Positions 7,960 to 16,864 of a DNA stretch of 64,000 bases are shown one piece after another. Source of the stretch: Ruegeria lacuscaerulensis (GTDB taxonomy: Bacteria > Pseudomonadota > Alphaproteobacteria > Rhodobacterales > Rhodobacteraceae). The DNA lies in the NCBI RefSeq assembly GCF_013033355.1, contig NZ_WQDY01000001.1, positions 1 to 64,000 on the forward strand, written 5' to 3'. Position numbers and translations under genes: made by a program. Below the pieces are notes generated by a model, which did no database searches, had not been told where the DNA came from, and saw nothing but the letters and a program-made list of their open reading frames with translations. Numbering within the stretch: position 1 is the stretch's first letter; each line of letters opens with the position of its first letter.

Positions 7960-8703
7960 ATGAGACTTCAGGGAAAGACCGCAATTGTCACGGGTGGTGG
8001 CCGCGATATCGGGCGCGCCTGCGCTGTCAAACTCGCCTCCGAAGGGGTAAATGTCGCGGTGAACTACTTCGCCAGTAGTGCCGGCGCCGAGGAAACCGTA
8101 GCCGAGATCAAAAAGATCGGTGGACAGGCGTTTGCAATGCAAGGCGACCTGAACAAACCCGAAGAGGTCGATGCGTTGATCGCCAAGACGGTCGATACCT
8201 ATGGCAGCCTGAACATTCTGGTGAACAATGCCGGAGGTTTGATCGCGCGCAAGAAAATCGCCGAGATGTCGCTTGAGCATTGGCAGGCTGTCATGGATCT
8301 CAACCTGACCAGCACGTTTCTTATGGTCAAAGCGGCACTGCTGCATATGAAATCCGGGGCCATTGTAAACATCGCCAGTCAGGCGGGTCGCGACGGTGGT
8401 GGCCCGGGTGCGTCGGCTTATGCAACGTCAAAAGGCGGGGTCATGACGCTCACCCGTAGTCTTGCAAAAGAACTGGGTCCGGATATCCGTGTCAACGCAA
8501 TCTGCCCAGGCATGATCGACACGGATTTCCATAACATCCATACTCCCGATGCAGGCCGTCGGGGGCTAGAAGCTGCTGCGCCGCTCAAGCGGCAAGGCCA
8601 GTCTCAGGACGTTGCGAACCTCGTGGCGTTTCTGGCAAGCGAGGACTCGGCTTATCTGACCGGGACCAATGTCGATATCAATGGTGGGATGCTGTTCTCG
8701 TGA
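7960..8703 (+). CDS. Short-chain dehydrogenase/reductase
   Basis: A 247-residue classical SDR: cofactor motif TGGGRDIG (about residues 11-18), NNAGG at about 88-92, catalytic Ser in NIASQ and YATSK at about 153-157, and an IDTDF stretch after the ICPGM motif. It probably oxidises a sugar or polyol hydroxyl in the pathway fed by the TRAP transporter. The Asn-Tyr region NVAVNYFAS after beta-2 leaves cofactor preference (NADPH or NADH) open. It follows the dehydrogenase after 54 bases. Confidence 0.87.
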   Translation: MRLQGKTAIVTGGGRDIGRACAVKLASEGVNVAVNYFASSAGAEETVAEIKKIGGQAFAMQGDLNKPEEVDALIAKTVDTYGSLNILVNNAGGLIARKKIAEMSLEHWQAVMDLNLTSTFLMVKAALLHMKSGAIVNIASQAGRDGGGPGASAYATSKGGVMTLTRSLAKELGPDIRVNAICPGMIDTDFHNIHTPDAGRRGLEAAAPLKRQGQSQDVANLVAFLASEDSAYLTGTNVDINGGMLFS

Positions 8704-8775
8704 CCACTGCAGAACAGGTTACCTAATTGTCGAACGCTACCGTTTGCCAAACTTCGAAGTACTGGAAACCGGAAT

Positions 8776-9699
8776 ATGCGAATTCTCGCGATAGGTGAAT
8801 GTATGGCCGAAATGGCCCCAACTGACGCGCCAAGCACGTATCAAATGGGGTTCGCCGGAGACACGTTCAATACAGCTTGGTATCTGGCCCAACTCACACC
8901 CGAAACGCCCTTGTCCTATTTTACAGCCGTCGGAGATGACGCCATCTCATCACGGATGCTGAGTGTCATGCGCGAAAGCGGGGTCAACACCCAGAAGGTG
9001 CGGATCGTGCCAAACCGTTCAGTGGGGTTGTATCTTATCACGCTAAACAACGGGGAACGCAGTTTTACCTATTGGCGCGGCCAGTCGGCCGCACGCCTAT
9101 TGGCCCAAGACAAGCAAGCACTTGCCCACGCCATGACGCAATCTGATCTCATTTATTTCTCGGGCATCACTCTGGCAATCTTGAACCCTGAAGGGCGCGC
9201 TGCCTTGCTTGACGTTGCTCGGTCAGCGCGGCGTGCCAGAAAACGGATTGCCTTCGACCCCAATCTGCGCCCGCATCTTTGGGACAGCCCCTCTGAGATG
9301 ACCGAGAACATCATGCAGGCGGCCGCCGTTAGCGATATTGCCTTGCCATCATTCGAGGACGAGGCACTTTGGTTCAGCGACATGAACCCCGCGGCCACTT
9401 TGCAGCGCTATGCAAGGGCGGGTGCAGAAACGATCGTTGTCAAGAATGGCGCAGAAACGGTCATTTTTCGTACTCGCGGCGCAGAGGGCTCTGTCCATGT
9501 TCCGCCTCTGGCCTCGGTTGTGGATACGACTGCTGCAGGCGACAGTTTCAACGCTGGCATTCTGGCGGGGCTGGCAACGGAAAAATCCTTACCTGACAGC
9601 ATAGCACTGGCCTGCAAACTGGCAGGGCATGTCGTGCAAGGCAAAGGTGCACTTGTTCCCGTCAACCAAAGCCTGCTCGATAGTTGCCAACAGCCTTAG
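8776..9699 (+). CDS. kdgK: 2-keto-3-deoxygluconate kinase (PfkB family)
   Basis: A 307-residue PfkB/ribokinase-family kinase. It starts with IGECMAEMAP and FAGDTFNTAWYLA, typical of KDG kinases, has ERSFTYWRGQSAAR (a KDG-kinase hallmark) near residues 95-108 and the catalytic DTTAAGDSFNAG near 250-261. The reaction is ATP-dependent phosphorylation of 2-keto-3-deoxygluconate to KDPG in the cytosol. A second KDG kinase lies at 32709-33572. Seventy-two bases separate it from the preceding SDR gene. Confidence 0.85.
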   Translation: MRILAIGECMAEMAPTDAPSTYQMGFAGDTFNTAWYLAQLTPETPLSYFTAVGDDAISSRMLSVMRESGVNTQKVRIVPNRSVGLYLITLNNGERSFTYWRGQSAARLLAQDKQALAHAMTQSDLIYFSGITLAILNPEGRAALLDVARSARRARKRIAFDPNLRPHLWDSPSEMTENIMQAAAVSDIALPSFEDEALWFSDMNPAATLQRYARAGAETIVVKNGAETVIFRTRGAEGSVHVPPLASVVDTTAAGDSFNAGILAGLATEKSLPDSIALACKLAGHVVQGKGALVPVNQSLLDSCQQP

Positions 9700-9715
9700 C
9701 AGAAGGATCCAGCCC

Positions 9716-10459
9716 TTGCCGAACCCTCAGCCTGCCGAAACGATCAAACTGCATCCGGATACGCTTGATCGCTTGTCAAAGGTCAGCACAGCGACTGTGG
9801 CCACGCTGCTTTACAAACGCGGTTATCAAAACGCCTATGTTCAAGGCGTTGCCCCATTGGGCAAGGGCAAGCCCTCCCTTGTCGGCCCGGCTTTTACACT
9901 GCGCTACATTCCTGCTCGGCCTGACACCGACCCGATCGAGGCGTTTCGTGAGCCAGATCACCCGCAGCGCGTGGCCGTGGAAACATGTCCTGAACGCGCG
10001 GTATTGGTCATGGATTGTCGGCAGGATGCATCGGCGGCCTCGGCAGGTTCGATCCTTTTGACGCGACTGGAAATGCGCGGAGCAGCGGGCGTTGTCACGG
10101 ATGGTGGAATTCGCGACGCCGACGGTGCCGCAGCACTTGAGATGCCAGTCTTTGCTGCAAAACCGTCTGCCCCAACCAACCTTACGAAACATCATGCGGT
10201 AGATATCGGTTTGCCAATCGGGTGTGGCGGCGTGGCGGTCTATCCTGGTGACATCGTTCTGGGTGATGGCGATGGTGTCATGATTATCCCACGCCACCTC
10301 GCCGATGACATTGCGATCGAGGCAGGCCCAATGGAGCTGTTCGAACGCTTCGTTCTGGAAGAGGTGCGAAAAAGCACCCCCGTAATTGGACTTTATCCTG
10401 CAACCGACCCAGACGTTCTCGAACGATTTGAGGTCTGGCGCGCGCGGCTCTCTGACTGA
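9716..10459 (+). CDS. RraA-like aldolase/decarboxylase family protein
   Basis: A 247-residue protein of the RraA / HMG-aldolase-like fold. The core TDGGIRDADG (about residues 121-130) carries the Arg-Asp pair used by the class II pyruvate aldolases of this family, and PIGCGGVAVYPGDIVLGDGDG follows in parts. These enzymes cleave or decarboxylate 4-carboxy-2-oxoacids; some are annotated as ribonuclease regulators without that activity. I prefer the TTG at 9716 (AGAAGGA upstream); an ATG at 9629 would overlap kdgK by 71 bases. Likely the last step of this operon. Confidence 0.75.
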   Translation: MPNPQPAETIKLHPDTLDRLSKVSTATVATLLYKRGYQNAYVQGVAPLGKGKPSLVGPAFTLRYIPARPDTDPIEAFREPDHPQRVAVETCPERAVLVMDCRQDASAASAGSILLTRLEMRGAAGVVTDGGIRDADGAAALEMPVFAAKPSAPTNLTKHHAVDIGLPIGCGGVAVYPGDIVLGDGDGVMIIPRHLADDIAIEAGPMELFERFVLEEVRKSTPVIGLYPATDPDVLERFEVWRARLSD

Positions 10460-10480
10460 TGTCTGAATCGCTGCAATGTA

Positions 10481-11296
10481 GGTTTTGTCAGAAGAACTTG
10501 GCTTGAGGCGGGCAAGGGGGCATTCATAGCCTTTGTGGATGGAAAGACGATCACCATTTAAATGCTTCAAAACCAGTCCCGAGATCATCCACTTTGCGGT
10601 GATGCTGTACATCCTTTCCCGCTCTCGCTTCGGAATGTCGAAGATCTGGTGCACGAGCGAGGCATCGACGTGCGCCACGAAACTGTTCGATTTTGGTGGC
10701 ACAGGTTTGGCCCGATGTTTGCTGCTGATATAAGGCGGAAGCGTGTTCAGCTGCTGCGCGCGTTCTCCAAATGGAAGTGGCACGTTGACGAGGTTTTCGT
10801 GAAGGTAAATGGCAAGCGGCATTATATTTGGCGGGCCGTTTATCAGGAAGGCGAGGTACTGGAAGCTGTTGTCACCAAGCGCCAAAACAATGCTGCAGCA
10901 TTGAAATTCCTTGAGAAATTGATGAAGCGACACGGCAAAGCGGAAACTATCGTCACGGATCTCTTTGCCTCATACAGAGCCGCTCTCAGAGAGCTTGGCG
11001 TTACCGAAAAACAAAGGACGAGCAGGTGGCTCAACAACCGCGTCGAGAATTCGCACCTGCCGTTTCGACGACGCGAACGCGTAATGCAGCGGTTCATACG
11101 GGTGCGAAGTTTACAGACATTCGCCCCCGTCCATTCCTCCGTCTACAACCACTTTAACGAGGAGCGATCTCACCAGCAGAGATACATTCAAGCTGACCCG
11201 CGCCGCCGCCCTTAGCGAGTGGCGTCAACTTTGTTCCGGATAGGTTCGCGGTTTCCGCGGCAAACTGAGGCTAGTTCGAATTAGTCGGAAAACATC
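10481..11296 (+). mobile_element. IS6-family insertion sequence, decayed copy
   Basis: An 816-base element related along its whole length to the one at 54429-55246. The left end GGTTTTGTCAGA and the right end TCGGAAAACATC are mutated relatives of the ends of that copy. Flanking 8-base sequences show no target duplication. It carries a frameshifted transposase and stands between the RraA gene and the GMC gene, in the same orientation as the intact copy 43 kb away. In stretches compared by eye the copies differ at roughly one base in seven, so they are not recent duplicates. Confidence 0.8.
10539..11243 (+). pseudogene. IS6-family transposase, frameshifted
   Basis: Compared with the intact transposase at 54486-55193 this gene has lost one base near 10611-10620, which throws the N-terminal segment (ending FKTSPEIIHFAVMLYI) out of frame, and two bases near 11165, which replaces the last ~30 residues and creates a stop at 11213-11215. 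The middle still reads well and keeps the DDE residues: WHVDEVF, VTDLFASY and NRVENSHLPF. It is unlikely to be active. Confidence 0.8.
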
Positions 11297-11386
11297 TAGG
11301 GAAATCCGTTTTCGGTCGGGCGGGCAGCGCGACGCCATTTTTTGCGCCAGAAATCGGATCAATGACGGACGACGCCGCAGCTTAGG

Positions 11387-13024
11387 TTAAGAATTGCGTC
11401 CCTCGCGTGCTGATCCGATGCCAAGGATCAGGTCGGCGCATCGTTCGCCAAGCATCATGGCAGGTGCGTTTGTGTTGCCGGCGTTGATGTCAGGCACTGC
11501 GGACATGTCGCAAACCCGTAAGCGCTCGATCCCGCGCACACGCATTCTGGCGTCCAGCACTGCCATTCCGTCGCCGTCCCGACCCATTTTCGCAGTGCCC
11601 GCCGGGTGATAGTTGGTTTTTACGAATCTCTTACAATGTGTTCGCAGCGTCTGTTCGTCGTCCGCTATCGGAATGACGATTTCGCGAACTCTTTGAGCAA
11701 GCGGGCCCGACGTGAATGCCCGGCGAAAGAACCGCTGCCCCCGGATCATCTCTTGCATGTCGTCTTCATGCTTCAGAAGGTTGGGCGAGACCACTGGCAT
11801 GGTGTGAGGATCGGCCGAGCGAAGTCGGACCTCTCCGCGTGATTTCGGTTTGACCACGACGGTCGTAACGGTCAGGCCAAAGTCATCCTGCACCTCGTCC
11901 AGAGCGTCGCGATCCAGATAAACAATTGGCACGCAAAAGGCTTGGATGGTCGGTTCTCCATCAGGAATCGACGGATTGACAAACGCGCCGGCTTCGACTC
12001 CGGCGGAAGTCACCGGTCCGCTGCCGAACAGTTTGAACTGGATGCCGTTGCGAAGCATCCGCCAGCCCTCACCTTGTTTGAAGTATCCGTAGGGACCGTT
12101 GGCAAAGGCGGTAATTGGAACTTCGGGGTGGTCAATCAGGTTCTGGCCAACCCCCGGCAATGGGCAGATCACGGGAATACAGTGATCGGCAAGATGTGCA
12201 TCAGGTCCGATGCCTGATAGCATTAGGATTTTTGGCGTCACCAGAGCGCCCGCCGCAACGACAACTTCACCATCGCACCGGACCGTGTGGGCTCCGCGTT
12301 TGTCTCGATACTGCACGCCGACGGCCTTATCGTTTTCGATGATGACTTTGCTGACCGTTGCGCCAAGCCGGATGGTCAAGTTCGGGTTCGTCTCGAGAGG
12401 GGCGAGAAAAGCATAAGCCGACGAACTGCGCTTACCGGCGCGATTGGTGAACTGATAGAACCCGACACCGCGCTGCGTTGCGCCGTTGAAGTCCGTGTTG
12501 AATGGTTCGCCAAGGGCCTGCACCGACTGAACGAACCAACGTGACATGTCGTCGATGTGCCCCGGATCCGAGACCTGCACCGGACCGTTGCTGCCATGCA
12601 GGTCATTGTGAAGCCTGTTGTTGTCTTCCATCCTGCGGAAGTAGGGCAGCACATCATCCCATCCCCAGCCGACTCTGTCGTTGGTCTGTCGGAGCAGGTT
12701 TTCCCACGCGTCATAATCAGAAGGGCGGCCACGCATATAGACCTGGGCATTCACAGACGACCCGCCACCCAGCACGTTGGCCTGCGGAATGTCATGCACG
12801 CGACCGTCCAGGTGGTCCTGCGGTTCGGTCTGGTGGTAGGTCATGAACTTGGACCCGTTGATCATCTTGAAGATACCCGGCGGCATGTCCAGCAACGGAT
12901 GGCGGTGCGAATGCCCGGCCTCCAGCACCAGAACCCTGCACTTGCCCTGGTTGACCAGTCGCGCTGCAGCGGCTGCGCCGGCAGAGCCGCCGCCGATGAC
13001 GATATGATCGAAGGTTTCCGTCAC
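11387..13024 (-). CDS. GMC family FAD-dependent oxidoreductase (choline-dehydrogenase-like)
   Basis: A 545-residue flavoprotein. The FAD motif IVIGGGSAGAAAAARL lies at the N-terminus, GGGSSVNAQVYMRG (about residues 85-98) is the first GMC signature, and the catalytic region has YHPAGTAKMG and GNTNAPAMMLGE near the C-terminus. GMC enzymes oxidise alcohols or sugars and pass electrons to oxygen or a quinone. The GTG at 13024 is chosen: GAAGG stands before it and it starts 10 bases after the lacI stop, so the two genes form an operon. Substrate unknown; the choline label is only by family. Confidence 0.85.
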   Translation of the reverse strand: MTETFDHIVIGGGSAGAAAAARLVNQGKCRVLVLEAGHSHRHPLLDMPPGIFKMINGSKFMTYHQTEPQDHLDGRVHDIPQANVLGGGSSVNAQVYMRGRPSDYDAWENLLRQTNDRVGWGWDDVLPYFRRMEDNNRLHNDLHGSNGPVQVSDPGHIDDMSRWFVQSVQALGEPFNTDFNGATQRGVGFYQFTNRAGKRSSSAYAFLAPLETNPNLTIRLGATVSKVIIENDKAVGVQYRDKRGAHTVRCDGEVVVAAGALVTPKILMLSGIGPDAHLADHCIPVICPLPGVGQNLIDHPEVPITAFANGPYGYFKQGEGWRMLRNGIQFKLFGSGPVTSAGVEAGAFVNPSIPDGEPTIQAFCVPIVYLDRDALDEVQDDFGLTVTTVVVKPKSRGEVRLRSADPHTMPVVSPNLLKHEDDMQEMIRGQRFFRRAFTSGPLAQRVREIVIPIADDEQTLRTHCKRFVKTNYHPAGTAKMGRDGDGMAVLDARMRVRGIERLRVCDMSAVPDINAGNTNAPAMMLGERCADLILGIGSAREGRNS

Positions 13025-13034
13025 GAGTTCGCCT

Positions 13035-14135
13035 TCAGGCCCGGCGTTTGGGTTCGCTGATCGAGTCGCGCTCCACCAGTTCGCATTCAAGCTTCACGAG
13101 AGGGTGTCGCTGACCATCCGTCGGACCGTGGAACAACTGTTCGATGACCCAGCGTCCCATCGCCCTAGTTGGAAGGATCATCGAGGTAAGGGGTGGCGAC
13201 AGGTGTCGCGCGGTTTCGTCATCGTCGAATCCGATGACCGAGATGTCCTCGGGGATGGATAGGCCAAGTTCCTTGAGCGCCTCATAGCAGCCGATTGCCA
13301 TTCGGTCATTCTGACAGAAAATGGCGGTTGGCGGAGAAGGCAGGTCCATCAATTCGCGCGTGGCAGCATAGCCTGCGCTGGGCAGCCAGTTGCCCTCGAT
13401 GACCAAATCCTCGTCAAATGGGATGTCGGCGGAAGCAAGGGCGTTTCTGTACCCGGTCGTTCGCCCTGCGGCGCATTCCATGAACGGCTCGCCGGTGATG
13501 GTGGCGATTCGTTTGTGCCCCGCCTTGATCAGGGCGTTGGTCGCCGTATGTCCAGCGGCGACTTCACCGGGGATCACCGCAGGAAAAGAGAGGTCGTCGC
13601 AAAAGCAGTTCAGCAGCAGAACCGGGGTTGCGGTCTGCCTGAGGATTTCCGGAACGACCACCCGCCGGGTGAAAACGGTTGCGTAAATGATGCCCGCAAC
13701 CTGTTGGTCGAGGAAATACCTAAGCGTTCTGGGTTCGACCTCGGGGTCGTTTTGGGTTTCTGCCAGCAATACAAGATTTCCCGTGTCCCGAACGGCCTGT
13801 TTCACGCCATTAAACGCGTTTACCATTTCGGGGCTCGACGCCAGATCGTCCACGACAAAAGCGATGGTGCCGTCTAACGCCGAGGGCCGAGGCGCGCTGT
13901 TCTGTGGTTTCCTGAGTTGAGAGGGCATGGCGTATCCAAGCGTGTTGGCGGCGTCCAGGACTCTTTGCTTTGTGTCCTCGGAGATTTTGACGGAATCGTT
14001 CTTGTTTAGAACCAGCGATACTGTCGTCTGTGAGCACCCGGCGACGCGTGCAATATCATGCATCGTTATGCGCTGCCGGCCCGCGACTCGTCCCACGCCC
14101 CTGTGCTGCCCGGCCTTGTTCGCTTGATCGTTCAT
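13035..14135 (-). CDS. LacI family transcriptional regulator
   Basis: A 366-residue repressor-type protein. Residues about 23-45 are the LacI helix-turn-helix (ITMHDIARVAGCSQTTVSLV) with the hinge that follows, then a periplasmic-binding-protein-like sensor domain ending in VIGFDDDETARHLSPPLTSM and a C-terminal QLFHG stretch. It likely senses a sugar or sugar acid. It is divergent from the aldehyde dehydrogenase/ABC transporter operon and faces a set of ATTAGTG repeats at 14188-14243. About 20 residues precede the HTH, slightly longer than usual. Confidence 0.92.
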   Translation of the reverse strand: MNDQANKAGQHRGVGRVAGRQRITMHDIARVAGCSQTTVSLVLNKNDSVKISEDTKQRVLDAANTLGYAMPSQLRKPQNSAPRPSALDGTIAFVVDDLASSPEMVNAFNGVKQAVRDTGNLVLLAETQNDPEVEPRTLRYFLDQQVAGIIYATVFTRRVVVPEILRQTATPVLLLNCFCDDLSFPAVIPGEVAAGHTATNALIKAGHKRIATITGEPFMECAAGRTTGYRNALASADIPFDEDLVIEGNWLPSAGYAATRELMDLPSPPTAIFCQNDRMAIGCYEALKELGLSIPEDISVIGFDDDETARHLSPPLTSMILPTRAMGRWVIEQLFHGPTDGQRHPLVKLECELVERDSISEPKRRA

Positions 14136-14187
14136 CGCTCAACCTTTTTGTTCGCTTCCTTTTTATCGACTATACGGAGGACGCGCA

Positions 14188-14250
14188 ACTAATATTAGTG
14201 AATAGTAATTAATATTAGTGTTGACGAAATAATATTATTAGTGTTTTGAT
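14188..14250. promoter_or_regulatory. Repeated operator-like sites and promoter upstream of the aldehyde dehydrogenase operon
   Basis: A perfect 12-base palindrome ACTAATATTAGT lies at 14188-14199. The string ATTAGTG occurs at 14194-14200, 14214-14220 and 14237-14243, spaced 20 and 23 bases, close to two helical turns. TTGACG at 14221-14226 and TTTGAT at 14245-14250 (18-base spacer) could be the -35 and -10 boxes reading toward 14302, with one repeat inside the spacer. Binding by the LacI regulator is inference. Confidence 0.55.
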
Positions 14251-14301
14251 CGATGGTGGGGTCGCCAATGTGGTCTGACCGAGTAAGCGCGGGAGGCGAA
14301 A

Positions 14302-15768
14302 TTGCGGTCTGTAGTGGGGGAGTTGGGTCAGGTGGTTCGGCATTCGATGTTCATCGATGGCCGCTTTACCGACTCTGACGCGGACACGGTTGGTGTCGAG
14401 AACCCTGCAAATGAAGAGATCGTTGCGCAAGTTCCAGATGGCGGTGCCGCTCATGCGGATGCGGCCGTCGAGGCGGCCCATCGTGCTTTTGGCTCGTGGT
14501 CCTCGCGCCCGGCGATCGAGCGGGCGCGACTGGTTCAGCGGTTGGCCGAAGCCATCCGGATTGACGCCGGGCGTCTGGCCGCTCTGATCACGGTCGAGCA
14601 GGGCAAACCCGTCACGCAGGCCCGAAGTGAAGTTGATGCCGCTGTTACCTTTCTTTGCCATGCGGCTGAAGAGGCCCGGAGGATTTCGGGTGACATAGTG
14701 GCATCGGACAACAAGTCCGAGGAAATCCAGATCCGGCGTCATCCTTATGGCGTTGTTGTTGCGTTGACGGCTTGGAACTATCCGCTGGCATTGGCCGCCA
14801 GGAAAGTCGGGCCTGCGCTGGTCGCGGGCAACACTGTTGTTCTGTTGGGACACGAAATCACGCCGCTGTCCGGTCTCGCGATCGCCGAGCTTGCCGAAAA
14901 GGTCGGGTTTCCGCCCGGTGTTCTGAATGTTCTGACAGGCAAGGGGCCGGTGGTAGGGCAGCGGTTGGTCGAACACCCCGATACCTCACTGATCACAATG
15001 ACCGGCAGCACACGAGCCGGTAAAGAGATTTTTCGCGCCGCGGCCGACCGGATCAAGGTTGTCCGGCTCGAGCTTGGCGGCAAGGCGCCGTTCATCGTGA
15101 TGGAGGATGCGGATATTGACGCTGCTGTTTCGGCCGCCATTGCCGCCCGGTTTGCCAATTGCGGCCAGATTTGCACCTGCAACGAGCGTATGTATCTGCA
15201 TCGCGGTATTGCGGATCAGTTCTTGGAAAAATTCGTGACAGCAGCCCGCGCATTGTCGATCGGAGATCCGATGGAGGACTGCGACCTGGGGCCCAAAGTC
15301 AGCAAGGTCGAAATGACCAAGGTCGCCGAAATCATCCAGCGCAGCATCGCCGAAGGTGCCACGGTCCATCTGGAAGGCGGGCCTTTGACGGACGGCGCGC
15401 ACCGCGAAGGGCACTGGATGTCCCCAACGGTTCTCGAGGTCTCCGACAACGGCAATGCCGCGATGCAGGAGGAGGTCTTTGGACCCGTGGCGACAGCCAT
15501 GCGAGTCGATGATTTTGATCAGGCGATAAGTTTTGCGAATGACACGTCATTCGGGCTGTCCGCCTATCTCTTTACGGCATCGCACCGGCGATTGATGGAG
15601 GCCCCGAGCCGTTTGAAGTTCGGCGAATTGTACCTGAACCGCTCCAATGGTGAGGCCGTACAGGGATTTCACACCGGTTGGGGTTTGTCCGGGGTTGGGG
15701 GCGAAGACGGCGCGTATGGCTTCGATGGCTATCTGAGGAAACAGACGACTTACATGAATTGGGCATGA
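14302..15768 (+). CDS. NAD(P)-dependent aldehyde dehydrogenase
   Basis: A 488-residue ALDH-superfamily enzyme. It shows the oxyanion Asn region LTAWNYPLALAARKVG, the NAD loop SLITMTGSTRAGKEI, the general base in VRLELGGKAPFIV and the nucleophilic cysteine in NCGQICTCNERMYL (about residues 287-300). It oxidises an aldehyde, perhaps an aldonic or lactaldehyde-type intermediate, to the acid. A TTG at 14302 has GGGAGG five bases upstream; an ATG at 14347 is an alternative and would give 473 residues. First gene of the operon behind the LacI-type sites. Confidence 0.87.
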   Translation: MRSVVGELGQVVRHSMFIDGRFTDSDADTVGVENPANEEIVAQVPDGGAAHADAAVEAAHRAFGSWSSRPAIERARLVQRLAEAIRIDAGRLAALITVEQGKPVTQARSEVDAAVTFLCHAAEEARRISGDIVASDNKSEEIQIRRHPYGVVVALTAWNYPLALAARKVGPALVAGNTVVLLGHEITPLSGLAIAELAEKVGFPPGVLNVLTGKGPVVGQRLVEHPDTSLITMTGSTRAGKEIFRAAADRIKVVRLELGGKAPFIVMEDADIDAAVSAAIAARFANCGQICTCNERMYLHRGIADQFLEKFVTAARALSIGDPMEDCDLGPKVSKVEMTKVAEIIQRSIAEGATVHLEGGPLTDGAHREGHWMSPTVLEVSDNGNAAMQEEVFGPVATAMRVDDFDQAISFANDTSFGLSAYLFTASHRRLMEAPSRLKFGELYLNRSNGEAVQGFHTGWGLSGVGGEDGAYGFDGYLRKQTTYMNWA

Positions 15769-15822
15769 CCTAAAACTCGCGGTCAAAACGGAGGCGACCG
15801 CACCAATGGAGGAGGAATAACC

Positions 15823-16797
15823 ATGAAACGCAGAACTCTTTTGATCTCGACGGTTGTCGCGGGTGCGCTGTTGGGCACGACTGCGATAGCGCAGGATCTG
15901 CCACCGCTTGAGCAGAAGGATCGCTACAAGGTCGGCTTTGCGCAGATGGAGTCGAACAATCCGTGGCGCATTGCCGAGACAAAATCGTTCCATGACACGG
16001 CCGAGGCCTGCGGCTGGGACCTTATCGCGACGGATGCAGCCGGATCTGCAGCAAAGCAGGTTGCGGATGTGGACAGCATGATCGCCCAAGGCATCGACGT
16101 TCTGTTCCTGCCCCCGCGGGAAGAAAAGCCGTTGATCCCAGCCGTTATGAAGGCCCGTGCCGCGGGAATCCCGACTTTTTTGGTGGACCGCTCGGTTGAT
16201 CCGGCCGTTGCCAAGCCGGGCGAGCATTTTGTGGCGTTCCTTGGGTCGGATTTCATTGATCAGGGCAACCGTGCCGCACAGTGGCTGATGGAGAATTTCG
16301 ACGGCGACAATGGCGTCATCGTCCAGTTGGAAGGCACGACTGGTTCTTCACCTGCAAATGACCGCAAAAAAGGTTTCGACGACGCGATTGCAACGGATGA
16401 CCGCTTTGAGATCGTGGCTTCTCAGACCGGTGACTTTGCGCGCGACCTGGGTCGTCAGGTGATGGAAACCCTGCTGCAGGCGCACCCCGATGTGAACGTG
16501 GTCTACGCCCACAATGACGAGATGGCAATCGGTGCGATCCAGGCTCTGGAACTGGCCGGCCGCAAGCCTGGCGAGGACGTGACCATCGTTTCGATCGACG
16601 GGACACGCGATGCACTTCAGGCTATTATCGATGGCAAGATGGGGGTGACGGTGGAAAGCTCACCCTTCTTCGGCCCTCTGGCTTGTGAAGTCATGAATAA
16701 ATACGCGGCTGGCGAGGCGATCCCGGAATGGGTGAAAGTCGAAGATCGCATCTTTACCAAGGACAATGCGGCCGATCACATCGACGAAGCCTATTGA
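15823..16797 (+). CDS. Sugar ABC transporter substrate-binding protein (ribose type)
   Basis: A 324-residue periplasmic protein of the RbsB/peripla_BP_4 type. A signal peptide (MKRRTLLISTVVAGALLGTT and cleavage near AIAQD) is followed by KVGFAQMESNNPWR, a glycine-free opening typical of these proteins, then GIDVLFLPPREEKPL and a late VVYAHNDEMAIGAIQALE segment. A GGAGGA site precedes the ATG at 15823. It feeds the ATPase and two permeases downstream; the ligand is likely a monosaccharide or its acid. Confidence 0.9.
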   Translation: MKRRTLLISTVVAGALLGTTAIAQDLPPLEQKDRYKVGFAQMESNNPWRIAETKSFHDTAEACGWDLIATDAAGSAAKQVADVDSMIAQGIDVLFLPPREEKPLIPAVMKARAAGIPTFLVDRSVDPAVAKPGEHFVAFLGSDFIDQGNRAAQWLMENFDGDNGVIVQLEGTTGSSPANDRKKGFDDAIATDDRFEIVASQTGDFARDLGRQVMETLLQAHPDVNVVYAHNDEMAIGAIQALELAGRKPGEDVTIVSIDGTRDALQAIIDGKMGVTVESSPFFGPLACEVMNKYAAGEAIPEWVKVEDRIFTKDNAADHIDEAY

Positions 16798-16809
16798 TTC
16801 TCCCTGGTG

Positions 16810-16838
16810 GGTGGTGCTGGCCTGTGGTCGGCGCCACC
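16810..16838 (+). terminator. GC hairpin between the binding protein and ATPase genes
   Basis: GGTGGTGC (16810-16817) pairs with GCGCCACC (16831-16838), eight pairs including one G-T, around a 13-base loop. No T-run follows. Its position just after a binding-protein gene suggests 3' stabilisation or attenuation. Confidence 0.55.
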
Positions 16839-16864
16839 TGCAAGCAATCGGAGGAAGACATCTC

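Noticed and set aside
9776..10933. Long minus-strand reading frame of 385 codons opposite the RraA-like gene and the IS
   Set aside because: It is antisense to a clear family member and crosses the IS boundary; its composition reflects the opposite strand.
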